Positions 55,901 through 61,195 of a stretch of 64,000 nt of DNA are shown piece after piece. The DNA comes from Bathynomus jamesi (lineage: Eukaryota > Arthropoda > Malacostraca > Isopoda > Cirolanidae): assembly GCA_023014485.1 (NCBI GenBank), contig JAJOZX010003302.1, forward strand, positions 317,001-381,000, read 5' to 3'. Position 1 is the first letter of the stretch. Each line of letters opens with the position of its first letter. The position numbers and the translations under genes were made by a program. The notes under the pieces are model-generated. The model ran no database searches, had not been told where the DNA came from, and was given only the letters and a program-made list of their open reading frames with translations.

Positions 55901-58900
55901 TGGATGTTTTTGTCTGGATTCCGTGTAGAGACATATAAGCGCAGGATCCTGTTTGCTCGTGTTAGCCATCTTGCATGATGGAGGGTACCTGGGGATCTGG
56001 TGGCTAACGCTTGTGAGATGCGTCCAGATTGTATGCTAATGCACATTTCATACATATATTTTTGGTCACCGCTGAAACTTTTAACAATATCGACCGAAAC
56101 TTCTTTAATGTTGCCCTCTACAGGGGTATAATCAACTATATCCAGTTTGGTCAAATCCTCTCGGAGTTTATTTCCAAGAGAACCTTTGAAGGTGTTTGGT
56201 CCCGAAGTTTTTCCATCAATTGCTTCAAATACGTGCCTGAAGGGCAGTTCGTTTGCATGCAAAAGGCAAATCAGCCATTGTACCGGCCTGTCCAGATATA
56301 ATTCAATCAATTTTAGCACTCGGCCAATCCTGCCAGTGTTCACTGGGGTCATCGCATAGCAAAGCTTTCAGGGATTCTTTGCTATTAGAATCAACTATAA
56401 AAGTTATTATTTCATCCACTTTTTTCCTATCCAACATATTGGTTTCGTCTAATATTCCAATATCCTTCAAAGCTGCATTTACTATAGCTGCAGTAGCTCT
56501 GTAACTTACACGGTATCTATCTGCTGTTATTGTTAAGTTATCATAAATAATTCTGTTCTGATGGTTTTCTCTCAGCTCAAAATCCGGAACAAAGTCAATA
56601 TCGTCGCTGTCATCATCAATTTCCATGCTCTCATCTTCCATAATATGTAAAAGGTCCAGTTTGCTGGTTGAGGCGACATTCATATCTAGGCTTATCTTGG
56701 TTATTCTTTCTAATCCTTTAACTCTATCGTGAGTCATTTTTCTTGCGGAAGTCGTTACGCTGTCGATTGGTCCTAGTTGGTTTTTTCTTTGTTTCTGTCC
56801 CACAAAAGACTCCCACTCAATCATTGGAACTCTAATATCACATCTGCAATCCGTTCGACTGATTTTTTTATCGTACCAAGTACAAGTACAAGTACAAGTA
56901 CAAGTACAAGTACAAGTACAGTACAAGTGCAAATATCAAACATTTCATCGAATGTCTCCACCTTCTGCTGAAAACTGTTGTTTCTTTGTTTTAATGGTAC
57001 TTTATTTAGCTTTGCTGCAGATTCTATCAATCGTTCAACTTTTACAGCTATTCCTTCAAATCCTATATGTGGAAAGGAAAACTTCTCCCAAATGGCTTCC
57101 ACATCTTTAGTGACAATTCTGTAACATTCTTTTGCTGTTCTAGAACCTTTCGAAATTAGTTCTTCTCGTTTTCTTACCAATAAATAATGCCTAAATACGT
57201 CGGCCTTTGAAGGAGTCATTGAAGGTGGAAATTCTGCAGGGTGACCAAATGTTGAATTGTGCGTTTTGCTTCTCGTCGCCATGATTTCACTTATTTAGGC
57301 CTAGTAGCATTAATAACAAGAAACTAATTGTTAAATTCTACCAATTGAATCATTCAATCTGAATTTAATATAACTCATTCGGAATTAAATCGTAACTCAT
57401 TCAATCATAAACAATCTGAAACTAAACAAAAAAACGTGACAATAATTTATATAATTCATCTAATCTATCTAAATTAATCTATGTAATCTATTCAATCTAT
57501 CTAAATAATCTATCCAAATTAATCTAATCTACTTAATAAGACTTAATAGAATGCATGATTGTCACATTTGGGGTTTATATCTGCGGAGAGAGTAAAATGG
57601 GGGGGATGCTATGGAAGGGGTAAGGGGGGTCGCATATACTCATTCTTTTTACAAGATGTTGAGATCATCATTTCCAACTACGTGCATACTGTGGAATTGA
57701 AGAAACTCGATTTTTGATATGTTTCAAACCCCCCTATAAATGTGCATGTCCATATATCTGAAGAAAAGCTGACATGCTTTACTACTTCCCGCTTCTGAGC
57801 AATTTTAGACTTGAACTCATTATAAAGACGAAGAATTATAGTATTAGAGAAGTACCTTCTGCTCGGTAAGAGATATCTGGGTTGGAGGTAGGCCATTAGA
57901 TCAATAAAACCATCATCTTCAACTAAAGTAAATGGCTGGTTGTCCAAAGCCATCATCATGCCAATTTTACGGTGAATCATCACAGACCTGGAGTCATTGA
58001 TGGCCCATATTTTTTTAGATGAAAAGCTTTCCTCTATTGAGATCTGCTTACTCATTTGGTCCATTTTCTCTTCTTTCAGAGTACTACCAGTAGAAGTTGA
58101 TGGTCTAGCCCGTATTCTATCTATGCCTATTTCCTTTGATTCAGTCGCAGCTATTCTTTTTTTGTCATTTTCGTTTTTGGCTTCAGCATACTCTTTTGGG
58201 TGATTAATCTTCAAATGATTATGAAGAGGTGTTGTGCTAAAAGACTTTTGGCCACCTTTCTCCGTCCCACGTTTGATAATCTTTTGACAAATATTACACT
58301 TTGCAGTGATATCGCTAGGATCATTTATTGCATACAGTGACCACACAAAACTTGTCATGATTAATACTTAAGTTTAATACAACACAAGAACCTGAAAGAG
58401 AACAAAACGATTAAACATCTGAATATACTTAAATTATTATTTATCTTATATTTGGGGGGTGCGCTTGCCCGCAATGCAAAGCAAAACATAGCAATATGAG
58501 TGTAAAAATAATACGGTACCTAATAATATATATATCCGGCCGGATAGATATGGTCATATCCTGTATCCGGTCGGATATGAAAAATTCATATCCGGTGCAC
58601 CCCTATTTTTCATACTACTAAAACAGAGCCACGAGTTGTAGATCGCATAACAGTTAAGGCCTAAATTTATACATCGATGTCAGTAAAAAATTAGTATTAC
58701 AGTATTTCTGTATCTCATTTTATAGTTAAAATTAATATTACACGCTCAAGCAAATAGCTGTTATAGTGATAGTAACGCTTATGTAAATTGTAAACATAGT
58801 TTTCAAATTAATGCGTTTGCAGCTTTAGAAAAGTGTAGCTAAATGCACTAAAATCGGAGTAAAGTTTACCATTAGCTTATTTTTTTAACAGATTTCTGGA

Positions 58901-59953
58901 AAGGACCCTGGCTATGGTTCCACCTCTCTCATGATGGTTGCCTCCGCTATGACAATTTTAAGAGAAAAATCGAGTTGCGAGAGACGGTAAGTAGGTTTTT
59001 TTTTTAATTTGCTTTTTATTCTGATCAAGAGTGGGAAAATGCGTGTCGCTCGTTTTGGCGCAACAGTTTAAACACCATCCAGTAATTAAGGAACAACCTT
59101 CCGTATCACACGTTTCAGACGCATAACTGTATTTAGATTTCTTTATTAGTGAGGAAAAACAGTTACACTATAAGAGCTTATTTCTCATTTCAAAAACTTT
59201 TTTTTTTTTTCATTTACCCTCATTTACCTTTAAATATTTAATTTAATTATTAAATGCCCCTCGTTTGTTTCCAGTCTTCGACTAATCTGCCGAATCTCGG
59301 ATGATTGATTTGCTGCACCTACTCACATTTCCTCGCGGGACATTCTATCGACACTAATAAATTAACCCAACCCAACCTAATTTAGTGTAATAAAGTCAGT
59401 TAAAAGTCACGTCGTGAGAATGAGGTTAGCCACGCGATATGGTAACTAGCTTCAACCAATTAATCAGTTCATTAAACGAAAATGTACAATGCATAGGTTA
59501 TATTTTCTACATCCAAAATAACTTTATTATTATTATTACTATTATTTATAATAATAATGAAAATGAAAAGGTTTATTGGCAGACTACAGTCCATATGACA
59601 AATAATAATAATAATAAAGTATTGTTAAAGATAAAGGCTACAAATCATATTTTATTCATCTTGCAGTAATGAATGTTCCCAATTTACAAACCCAATAAAG
59701 TCGGTATATCGCATTATTTATGACAATTTTCTTAACTAAAAACTGGTACTTGATATTCATTCCGGATGTTAATTAATGAAAATAAAAGTATACAGAAAAG
59801 GAACGACTGAATTTAATGTTTCCTCGTTACAGGGGCGGCGTAATGACACCCGGAATCGCATTCATGGATACGAACATCGTAGACCGTTTGATTGAAAGAG
59901 GAATGACGGTCTCCGTGGAAACTGATCTCCCTCAGGACTCGCATAAGCCATAG
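28810..59953 (+). CDS. SCCPDH: Saccharopine dehydrogenase-like oxidoreductase (SCCPDH-type), nine exons visible, N terminus missing
   Basis: Nine exons (28810-28916, 42411-42491, 44349-44478, 46192-46232, 46696-46832, 51900-52134, 52474-52641, 58892-58986, 59833-59953) join in frame through GT-AG introns and give about 370 residues ending at TAG 59951-59953. Recognisable parts: VVINCVGP then YQIHGEPVVKACIESGSNHV and DISGEPQ, CGYDSIPADVGV, TGTMESAALAVANHHQIREI, and a hydrophobic segment GTFIGAVYFFTLCFFGW that may be a membrane or lipid-droplet hairpin, as discussed for vertebrate SCCPDH. The human protein is 429 residues, so roughly 60 N-terminal residues with the Rossmann GxxGxxG motif are not seen here. 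The family is annotated as an oxidoreductase, but its substrate is not established. No coding damage in the visible exons: the host gene looks intact despite over 25 kb of transposons in its introns. Confidence 0.92.
29085..30246 (+). mobile_element. CR1-like LINE R4, 5'-truncated, A-tailed
   Basis: In the first visible SCCPDH intron. From about 29107: VTNWLEEWLRARRQRVVVNG, SGVPQGSVL, LFIIYINDIDVGL, FADDTKIGGK (29305-29335, catalytic FADD), DKWQMQFNVDKCKVLHIGSR, LVRPHLEYAIQFW, LERVQRRATKLIPSLRNKPY, ending with VIDKWNNLPTSVVHSTSVN and a stop near 30106, then an A run at 30229-30246. Only two frameshifts (near 29245 and 29905) break the reading, so it is among the youngest LINE copies here. Confidence 0.85.
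29245..29892 (+). pseudogene. Reverse transcriptase part of R4
   Basis: A 215-residue open frame covering the palm from IIYINDIDVGL through FADDTKIGG and the C-terminal LVRPHLEYAIQFW region. Upstream motifs are in another frame after a one-base change near 29243. The enzyme would copy the LINE RNA; the fragment lacks fingers and endonuclease. Confidence 0.85.
30386..30693 (-). repeat. Dispersed repeat E, copy 2
   Basis: Reverse complement of the unit at 6936-7206: the minus strand begins near GATCTACAGATCTACAGAAG and ends near CATGCAACAGTCTTAACTCA. Slightly longer than copy 1. Confidence 0.65.
30815..32900 (-). mobile_element. Family A element, copy A3 (right bound uncertain)
   Basis: The left end reads TAGGGTGGTCCACAAAATC from 30815, matching the TAGGGTG start of A2, and is preceded by GTGTATAT (30807-30814), similar to the A2 flanks. 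Family A coding sequence follows on the minus strand. The other terminus was not found; DUF4817-like sequence of another origin begins about 32950. Confidence 0.6.
30963..32855 (-). pseudogene. Family A putative transposase (copy A3), decayed
   Basis: Pieces in order from the N terminus: IWIEEDQVFLKDQ (near 32770-32810), the SSDDEGPCYFC segment, TSDHEAVHIVAATVKSLGG, GIIVHWDGKLLPVFTEND (about 32220-32275; first Asp), VVTMSFDTTPSNTGHTGGAC (about 31985-32055; second Asp), SIYHAHWMSKAIYCLQIFMF (31590-31650), and MLVVNDVAERGVKPIQDYN (31045-31105; Glu). The C-x2-H pair after the second Asp is lost (LLHLLTDTISW). This copy preserves the FDTT-x-SNTG motif best, which shows what A2 lost by its two-base deletion. 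Confidence 0.65.
32950..33192 (-). pseudogene. DUF4817-type helix-turn-helix fragment
   Basis: FTHAKYADMVYVYGFCDGST then AAVAEYCLQFPNCRI resembles the N-terminal helix-turn-helix of T2 (EMADMHMVYGDANGNGRAAV, RLYRQRFPNR), a domain common in DD41D-type Tc1/mariner transposases. The catalytic part is not adjacent; it abuts the family A copy A3. Confidence 0.55.
33439..34919 (+). mobile_element. Tc1/mariner-type element T2 (DD41D) with about 205-bp terminal repeats
   Basis: Both ends read CACAGGGTGTTTGAAAA inwards. Bases 33439-33641 and the reverse complement of about 34715-34919 differ at only about three positions, so insertion appears recent. The element lies in a TA-rich microsatellite, fitting a TA target. 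GC-rich compared with surroundings. It encodes one transposase with a single frameshift. The transposase ATG is itself inside the left terminal repeat. Confidence 0.92.
33639..34711 (+). CDS. DD41D Tc1/mariner transposase, one frameshift
   Basis: N-terminal DUF4817 helix-turn-helix (EMADMHMVYGDANGNGRAAV, residues about 9-28), a second helix region to about residue 60 (FAHLHRRLRETGTF), then a linker (MEEIILRRFEDNPSASTRGV). Catalytic core: VLFSDEACFTREGVFNMYNS (first Asp), MWFQHDGAPAHTSNDVRDYL (second Asp) and PRSPDLTCLDFFLWEHMKNL (third Asp, 41 residues after the second). The enzyme would bind the terminal repeats and cut and paste the element at TA. One base is missing near 34165 (between NSQ and WAHANPH), splitting the gene into 33639-34259 and a frame ending 34711. 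All three acidic residues remain. Relatives with DD41D spacing have been described as the VISITOR-type group. Confidence 0.9.
34921..34974. repeat. (TA)n and (CATA)n microsatellite
   Basis: TATATA run to about 34954 then CATA repeats to 34974, between T2 and family A copy A4. A matching short TA run precedes T2 at 33421-33438. Confidence 0.9.
35129..38827 (-). pseudogene. Family A putative transposase (copy A4)
   Basis: Begins MATRSKKEVWLIGHP at 38827, matching the MATRSKTHNSTFGHP start of A5. Continues WKMEALLQCYDKLVKSRNR and CVAEDMFSDVK to about 38512, then after a 1.5-kb interruption MFKAELKNEILDIGQSNALS (37001 on) and MTNEEDKLFYKSQ. Core: IKRELHCDGKMLPEIT (first Asp), IKGLSFNTMALNTGIHVGAC where Asn stands in place of the second Asp seen in A3 (FDTT), YLACRHHMYEIVLA (C-x2-H), YHHERWMAKAIYGLKLYLLQ, and RVLAVVNDSAERGIALIEKF (35240-35300; Glu). 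The last 272 residues form one clean open frame (35129-35947). The Asp to Asn change and several frameshifts imply it is inactive. Confidence 0.7.
37003..38512. repeat. 1.5-kb foldback or intron inside the A4 gene
   Basis: The left end is T-rich with repeated T7-8 G units (37019-37115) and the right end A-rich with repeated A6-9 C units (38408-38495), so the two ends are complementary. The outermost bases AGTGATGT and ACATCACT are also inverted. On the minus strand the left-hand coding ends ...AGTGAT followed by GTAAAA and the other side has CATCACTAG before ACATGTTC, so it could be spliced as an intron. The middle (37130-38400) is AT-rich with a TATG/TGTA-rich stretch (37900-38075) and a G run at 38085-38098. 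No gene recognised. Confidence 0.6.
39157..40150. other. Intron sequence with T run and repeat E fragment
   Basis: Noncoding. T run at 39192-39217, (CTA)n-like TACTACTACTACT near 39568, and a third partial copy of repeat E at 39650-39740. Confidence 0.5.
39650..39740 (-). repeat. Dispersed repeat E, copy 3 (partial)
   Basis: CTTGGGCTAGCCTTGAGTGG and GGGTCTTT...GTTAGCTT correspond to the same segment of copies 1 and 2 (AGGTTAGCC, GATCCACTCTAAGG, AGCTAAGGCTAAC in reverse). Confidence 0.55.
40151..42300 (-). mobile_element. LINE R5, long 3' portion with one in-frame stop
   Basis: Minus strand. Coding sequence runs from about 42292 to 40607 in a single frame interrupted by one TAA near 41867, then continues in another frame to about 40320. 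The 3' terminus is AATAAACCTTTTCATTTTCA, ending at about 40151; the same 3' end is found alone at 59558-59616. 5'-truncated: no endonuclease is visible. Confidence 0.85.
40607..42292 (-). pseudogene. Reverse transcriptase of LINE R5, almost intact
   Basis: A 398-residue open frame after the stop at 41867. Motifs in order: TGSASGVDDLSNEHLKYAND, NNYRPIAVASCFSKLLEKLL, NQFGFKRSHSTDLCIYVLKE, YSGFLDISKAYDRVNHNILF (first catalytic Asp), CGVRQGSLLSPMLFNVYIDG, NLVYADDMVLISPS (catalytic YADD) and VQEFKYLGQTITSS. The 141 residues upstream of the stop (41867-42292) are in the same frame and belong to the linker before the palm. The enzyme makes cDNA at a nicked target. Clade: CR1/L2-like by eye. Confidence 0.88.
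42411..42491 (+). CDS. SCCPDH: SCCPDH exon
   Basis: 27 whole codons between TTTTGCAG and GTAGGT; includes YQIHGEPVVKACIESG and DISGEPQ, among the best conserved parts of the family. Confidence 0.93.
42530..43830 (+). pseudogene. LINE R6a (jockey-like), heavily mutated
   Basis: Broken frames give NLLSDHQYGFQKRH, a degraded GVPQGSVMSPTLP (42838-42880), TISDWGREYLVTFNASNTKF and LHLSTHHNLPHNYSLSFNN (43035-43157), LSWKDH and YISHVWGGSTYTALLDQVES (43340-43410). The order and the VSRHL-type tail belong to a jockey-like LINE family I know from arthropods. Ends at an A run near 43828. Confidence 0.75.
43831..44348. other. AT-rich end of intron
   Basis: No feature recognised before the acceptor at 44341-44348. 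Confidence 0.5.
44349..44478 (+). CDS. SCCPDH: SCCPDH exon
   Basis: Acceptor TTCTTTAG, donor GTAGAC. Encodes FLERMQLNYDEAAEKAG and IIGACGYDSIPADVGVCHM. Ends in phase 1. Confidence 0.93.
44569..45844 (+). mobile_element. Mariner element M3 with TA target duplication
   Basis: 1276 bp, close to the usual mariner length. Left end TCAGGTCATCCCATAAGTAA and right end (reverse complement) TCAGGTCATCTCATAAGTAA are flanked by TA (44567-44568, 45845-45846). It is in the intron between the third and fourth visible SCCPDH exons, same strand. Confidence 0.95.
44751..45723 (+). pseudogene. Mariner transposase (M3), frameshifted
   Basis: Begins MEVSEEHTRHIML, then a two-base loss near 44790 creates a stop. 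Continues in frame with ALNVRKCQRLFQKFRSGGYS, ARSGQPVEFNDDLLIATLEK, LITGDENWVLHHNVKRHRQW (first Asp), then a frameshift near 45300. VYFEMLQPNQTITAEVYCQQ and GVFQQDSAHPHCSN (second Asp) follow in another frame, then SYSPDLAPSDYHLFRSLQNY (third Asp). DD34D spacing. The C-terminal frame runs to TAG at about 45721-45723. Confidence 0.9.
45845..46191. other. Intron remainder
   Basis: AT-rich with a T run near 45980; no gene seen. Confidence 0.5.
46192..46232 (+). CDS. SCCPDH: SCCPDH microexon
   Basis: 41 bp between CCTTTCAG and GTAAGA; completes a Gly codon and adds DLNSAEGFMTTKG. Easy to miss in automated annotation. Confidence 0.85.
46233..46695. other. Short intron after the microexon
   Basis: No gene or repeat recognised. 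Confidence 0.5.
46696..46832 (+). CDS. SCCPDH: SCCPDH exon
   Basis: Acceptor TTGGATAG, donor GTATCA. Encodes GKGFSIHTGTMESAALAVAN then a basic segment ending KFKKEK. Ends in phase 2. Confidence 0.9.
46833..47183. other. GC-rich intron segment
   Basis: 46900-47100 is clearly more GC-rich than its surroundings (for example GGGTGGCCGGCCCGCCG) and has no recognised gene. It may be the end of an unknown repeat. Confidence 0.4.
47760..48640 (-). pseudogene. Family D protein remnant (PIN/FEN1-like signature)
   Basis: Minus-strand reading gives RGENKMCLVVFLAKEWSTTK (about 48215-48275), ELYVTAGERYLKIDGNVTGS (about 48130-48190), CKSIQVVSPDTDVEVLLIAF (about 48010-48070), then in other frames SLPAGVKALLGFYALTRCDP and VEAFVNNGKVRPFKLLVKNP (about 47800-47925). 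I know this order (EADTR.., SPDTDV.VL, TGCD..SAF.GKGK) from a transposon-associated family in invertebrates. The clustered acids look like those of PIN/FEN1-type nucleases; Academ elements are described as carrying an XPG-like nuclease, so a link is possible but inferred. In this copy Arg replaces Gly in the GCD motif. Broken by frameshifts. Confidence 0.55.
49715..49969. repeat. 15-bp minisatellite, 17 identical copies
   Basis: The unit GGTTGCACTTTCTAA repeats 17 times without a change over 255 bp. It lies within the right terminal repeat of the element 47184-50028. The open frames it creates on both strands (repeated NLRKC or ALSKV) are by-products of the 15-bp period. Confidence 0.97.
50100..50380 (-). 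mobile_element. LINE R6b, 3' end fragment
   Basis: Minus strand. It matches the 3' end of R6a: the reverse complement has TCATCTACTCAACCAGTCAA, GTGTCCAGGCATCTC and CTGGACCTTGATTTTGGC, all present at 43645-43755. It ends in an A-rich stretch (T-rich on the plus strand near 50097-50120). Confidence 0.8.
50480..50961 (+). pseudogene. ORF with degraded tandem CCCH-like zinc fingers
   Basis: Upstream in frame with the 50515 start, CCKFGVSCKFHN followed by a stop resembles the end of a C-x5-C-x3-H finger. After it, ICKNYVLHGNCKYSKKRYYHH resembles C-x8-C-x5-C-x3-H with Arg in place of the third Cys. The rest is Lys/Asn/Arg-rich, 148 residues, ending PRAQYGSVPQKVRKWS and a stop at 50961. LINE R7 follows about 130 bp downstream on the same strand, so this may be the first ORF of that LINE, an RNA- or DNA-binding protein. 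Function is inferred. Confidence 0.45.
51095..51870 (+). pseudogene. CR1-like LINE R7 fragment
   Basis: The open frame 51160-51585 covers WASKWQMEFNVQKCKVMHFG, EKDLGIVVSGDLKFSDQYLE, PRLEYCIQAWSFHLQHDVHM and HRATKIIPNLRRLEYRERLK, the C-terminal third of a CR1-type reverse transcriptase. It continues with stops (YLRGDLIQIFKMFSGLDN) to about 51870, close to the next SCCPDH acceptor. The palm motifs are missing. Confidence 0.8.
51900..52134 (+). CDS. SCCPDH: SCCPDH exon with hydrophobic segment
   Basis: Acceptor TTTTTCCAG, donor GTAATT. Encodes the LPTDEPVVYRTQRYF region and the hydrophobic GTFIGAVYFFTLCFFGW followed by positive residues. Confidence 0.9.
52474..52641 (+). CDS. SCCPDH: SCCPDH exon
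   Basis: 56 whole codons between TTTCAG and GTAAAT: YPEVMTAGFFSRQGATREHL and TFTTTIVGKGWSKKL. The next intron holds the 5.9-kb hAT nest, which begins only 22 bp after this exon. Confidence 0.9.
54809..55206. mobile_element. Tc1/mariner-type MITE T3 with TA target duplication
   Basis: Ends CAGGTGTCCCGTAAGTCTGG and CAGGGTGTCCCATAAGTCTG (right, reverse complement), then GGAACCATAGGG in both, flanked by TA. The ends resemble those of T1. The interior keeps the N-terminal part of a transposase on the minus strand (54903-55146), so it is an internally deleted copy of a DD41D-type element. Confidence 0.9.
54903..55146 (-). pseudogene. Helix-turn-helix N terminus of a T1-like transposase
   Basis: MFLSKEERIQVILLVGNLSQ then REVAEKLNRLHPNRAPI and VAKFRETGSIGDKPRSGPPR: a DUF4817-like helix-turn-helix followed by the GSxxxxPRSGRP-type linker of Tc1/mariner transposases. 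The catalytic domain is deleted; the frame then runs into MITE sequence. Confidence 0.75.
55246..57282 (-). CDS. Family A putative transposase (copy A5), three long frames
   Basis: Starts MATRSKTHNSTFGHPAEFPP at 57282, the same start as A4. It continues through AIWEKFSFPHIGFEGIAVKV to DEMFDICTC, where a hexanucleotide expansion (56880-56930) falls in the coding sequence. The next frame (to 56303) has an acidic linker (EDESMEIDDDSDDIDFVPDF) and DRYRVSYRATAAIVNAALKD. The last frame (55246-56352) is 368 clean residues: TPVNTGRIGRVLKLIELYLD, RPVQWLICLLHANELPFRHV (C-x2-H), IDGKTSGPNTFKG, GTLHHARWLTRANRILRLYV (matching the HxRWM motif of A2-A4) and SQGVEHAVNVVTEASQDRIG near the C terminus. The segment carrying the first Asp seems to be missing, so activity is unlikely. 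Diverged from A2-A4, probably a separate subfamily. Confidence 0.7.
56880..56933. repeat. Hexanucleotide (AAGTAC)n in the A5 coding sequence
   Basis: About eight units of ACAAGT with one short unit near the end, giving alternating Val-Leu in the minus-strand protein. It lies where A4 has the DMFSDVK segment, so it has expanded within the gene. Confidence 0.92.
58614..58891. other. Intron remainder after the hAT element
   Basis: AT-rich, no feature recognised; ends in the acceptor TTTTTTTAACAG. Confidence 0.5.
58892..58986 (+). CDS. SCCPDH: SCCPDH exon
   Basis: Acceptor TTTTAACAG, donor GTAAGT. Encodes ISGKDPGYGSTSLMMVASAM, the conserved substrate-domain return. Ends in phase 2. Confidence 0.9.
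59558..59616 (-). repeat. Solitary 3' end of LINE R5 family
   Basis: ATGAAAATGAAAAGGTTTAT through GGCAGACTACAGTCCATATG matches 40151-40195 nearly base for base and is followed by an ATA microsatellite. A very short 5'-truncated insertion in the last SCCPDH intron. Confidence 0.85.
59833..59953 (+). CDS. SCCPDH: SCCPDH last exon
   Basis: Acceptor CGTTACAG. Encodes GGVMTPGIAFMDTNIVDRLI and ends at TAG 59951-59953. Possible polyadenylation hexamer AATAAA at 60100-60105. Confidence 0.92.
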
Positions 59954-60099
59954 TTAAACTCCTTTTTTGGGATGGGGCGAGGTGTTAATGTGGTAGTGGT
60001 TAACGTAACCCGATAGAAATTCAGTAGCTGATGAAATGATATGCAAATAATAATAATCCTTAATATAAATTAAAAAAAAAAAATCACTTCACAGCAGAA

Positions 60100-60105
60100 A
60101 ATAAA
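60100..60105 (+). promoter_or_regulatory. Candidate polyadenylation signal of SCCPDH
   Basis: AATAAA about 147 bp after the stop codon; another ATAAAA-type site follows near 60294. Which is used cannot be told from sequence. Confidence 0.4.
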
Positions 60106-60313
60106 CTATTATTATTTTAGAGTTAAGAGTAGAAGTGCGTAACATAAAATAGTCATAAAAGTCGTTATCACCTTGGGAGTTTGTATATCCTCCTCCGAAA
60201 TCATTTGAGTTTTACAAAGTTGTTACGTCTGAAAGCCGTTTATGAATACTTAGTTTTATTATGAAGTAAAACACTACCATCTGCTTCCTTCGTAAATAAA
60301 AGTTGATTTTCAG

Positions 60314-60482
60314 AATATGATAATTAAAACCCACTCTAATAGACAGAGTTTGTTTCCACAACAGTTTCGATGCCCACTGGCATCCTCTTCGTTTTTCTGT
60401 ATCCACCCGAAGAGGATGCCAGTGGGCGTCGAAGCTGTTGTGGAAGTGAACTCTGTCTATTAGAGTGGGTTTTTATCATATT
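60314..60482. repeat. Long hairpin (arms about 75 bp) downstream of SCCPDH
   Basis: Left arm 60314-60391 and right arm 60408-60482 are near-perfect complements (AAACCCACTCTAATAGACAG ... GATGCCCACTGGCATCCTCT, mirrored on the right), separated by 16 bases. A few mismatches lie near 60345 and 60370. It starts 361 bp after the SCCPDH stop and could be a foldback MITE or lie in a long 3' UTR. Confidence 0.9.
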
Positions 60483-60944
60483 TTAACCGTCACGTAGAAA
60501 AAAGAACTTTTTTGCATTTAAATTTTCAGAATTTTTGAATATTGTGTGGGACATAAATAGTTTTTATACAAAACACATTTATATAATTAATAAATGTATT
60601 TTTGGGTACGTGTTTCACATCACTATTCCTTTCCGTGTTATATACTGTATAGGTGTAGCTGAGTGGCCGCTGCTTTTGCACTTCATGTGGTTAACACTGT
60701 TTTGGAAATTTTAAAATTTACCGATATTCACTGAATATAAATTGTTTTAGGGATCGGAGACTGAACTGTGATTCTTTTCTGATAAACTTTGTAAACCACA
60801 CTCTTAAGAACTGCTTTTTTTTTTTTTTTTTTTTTTTTGTCGGAAGAAAGCATACAAGTAAAGTATTTTTATTTTACAAGGCAATGTTAAATGTGTGTTA
60901 TATACATAAATGCACTTCATCGTCACTCGTATTACTCGTGTGCC
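60483..60944. other. Noncoding stretch with T run
   Basis: T run at 60816-60838. No gene recognised. Confidence 0.5.
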
Positions 60945-61195
60945 AGCGCCCGTAGCTCAGTGGGTAGCATAGTTTTACTATAATTGAAGTGAAAACACCG
61001 ATGTCGGGAGTTCTACTCCCGATGATGCTGATAATAATCCAGGAGTTAGTGCAATAGGCTGCAATAGTTTGGCTTGAGCTTTGTGCCAGTTTCTGGCCCT
61101 CCTGACTCATCATCATCCCATTATGATGCGACCTTTCCTCACTTATGGAGAAAGCTTTGTTGTTAAAACAAAAGTTGTTGGTTTTTTTTTTTTAA
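60945..61195 (+). repeat. tRNA-derived SINE candidate
   Basis: GCCCGTAGCTCAGTGGGTAG at 60951-60970 is an A-box-like tRNA 5' part. GGGAGTTCTACTCCC (61004-61018) is a B-box-like T-arm. The piece between them does not fold as a tRNA anticodon arm. An unrelated body with CTGGCCCTCCTGACTCATCA follows, and a T-rich end near 61180-61192. This is the layout of a tRNA-derived SINE, transcribed by RNA polymerase III. Confidence 0.65.

Larger units (their letters stand above)
54553..57741 (-). mobile_element. Family A element, copy A5, inserted in the hAT transposase
   Basis: The plus strand changes from hAT coding to TTTAGGGGGG at about 54553 and, on the other side, the minus strand reads TTTATAGGGGGGTTTGAAAC just after the hAT DIWT motif (57741). 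Both ends thus begin TAGGGGGG inwards, a variant of the TAGGGTG family A end. The G run at 54556-54568 has expanded. A clear 8-bp duplication was not resolved. Contains a 398-bp MITE (54809-55206). Confidence 0.6.
53195..58358 (-). pseudogene. hAT transposase (BED finger plus hATC), interrupted by A5
   Basis: Exon-like part 1 (57745-58358): a BED-type zinc finger near residues 20-50 (AKCNICQKIIKRG, then LHNHLKINH), a basic linker, and HVSFSSDIWTC near residue 205, the first acidic motif of hAT. Insertion A5 follows. Part 2 resumes at about 54540: STGHWISKEFERYD, LHASHFSGSHTGKNISEKF, LLVRDGASNNG (second acidic motif), then after a frameshift the frame 53419-54375 with CSIHLLQLISKS, VQDVPTRWNSAYLMLERLYK (the RW motif) and VIATAIDPRYKLSFF. 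A shift in a T run near 53470 leads to the dimerisation region FPLLKTIVSKLLCTPASSVF. Structure is the classical hAT transposase, here dead. Confidence 0.92.
52664..58605 (-). mobile_element. hAT element with perfect 8-bp target duplication, nested
   Basis: Ends TAGGGGTGCACCGGATA inwards on both sides, followed by further ATCCGG-rich inverted sequence. TTTTTCAT at 52656-52663 and 58606-58613 is a perfect 8-bp duplication, as expected of hAT. 5942 bp in total, of which about 3.2 kb (54553-57741) is a later family A insertion. The transposase lies on the minus strand, against the host gene. Confidence 0.95.

Noticed and set aside
60951..61025. A functional tRNA gene
   Set aside because: A- and B-box-like sequences exist but the acceptor and anticodon stems do not form; a SINE is the better reading.
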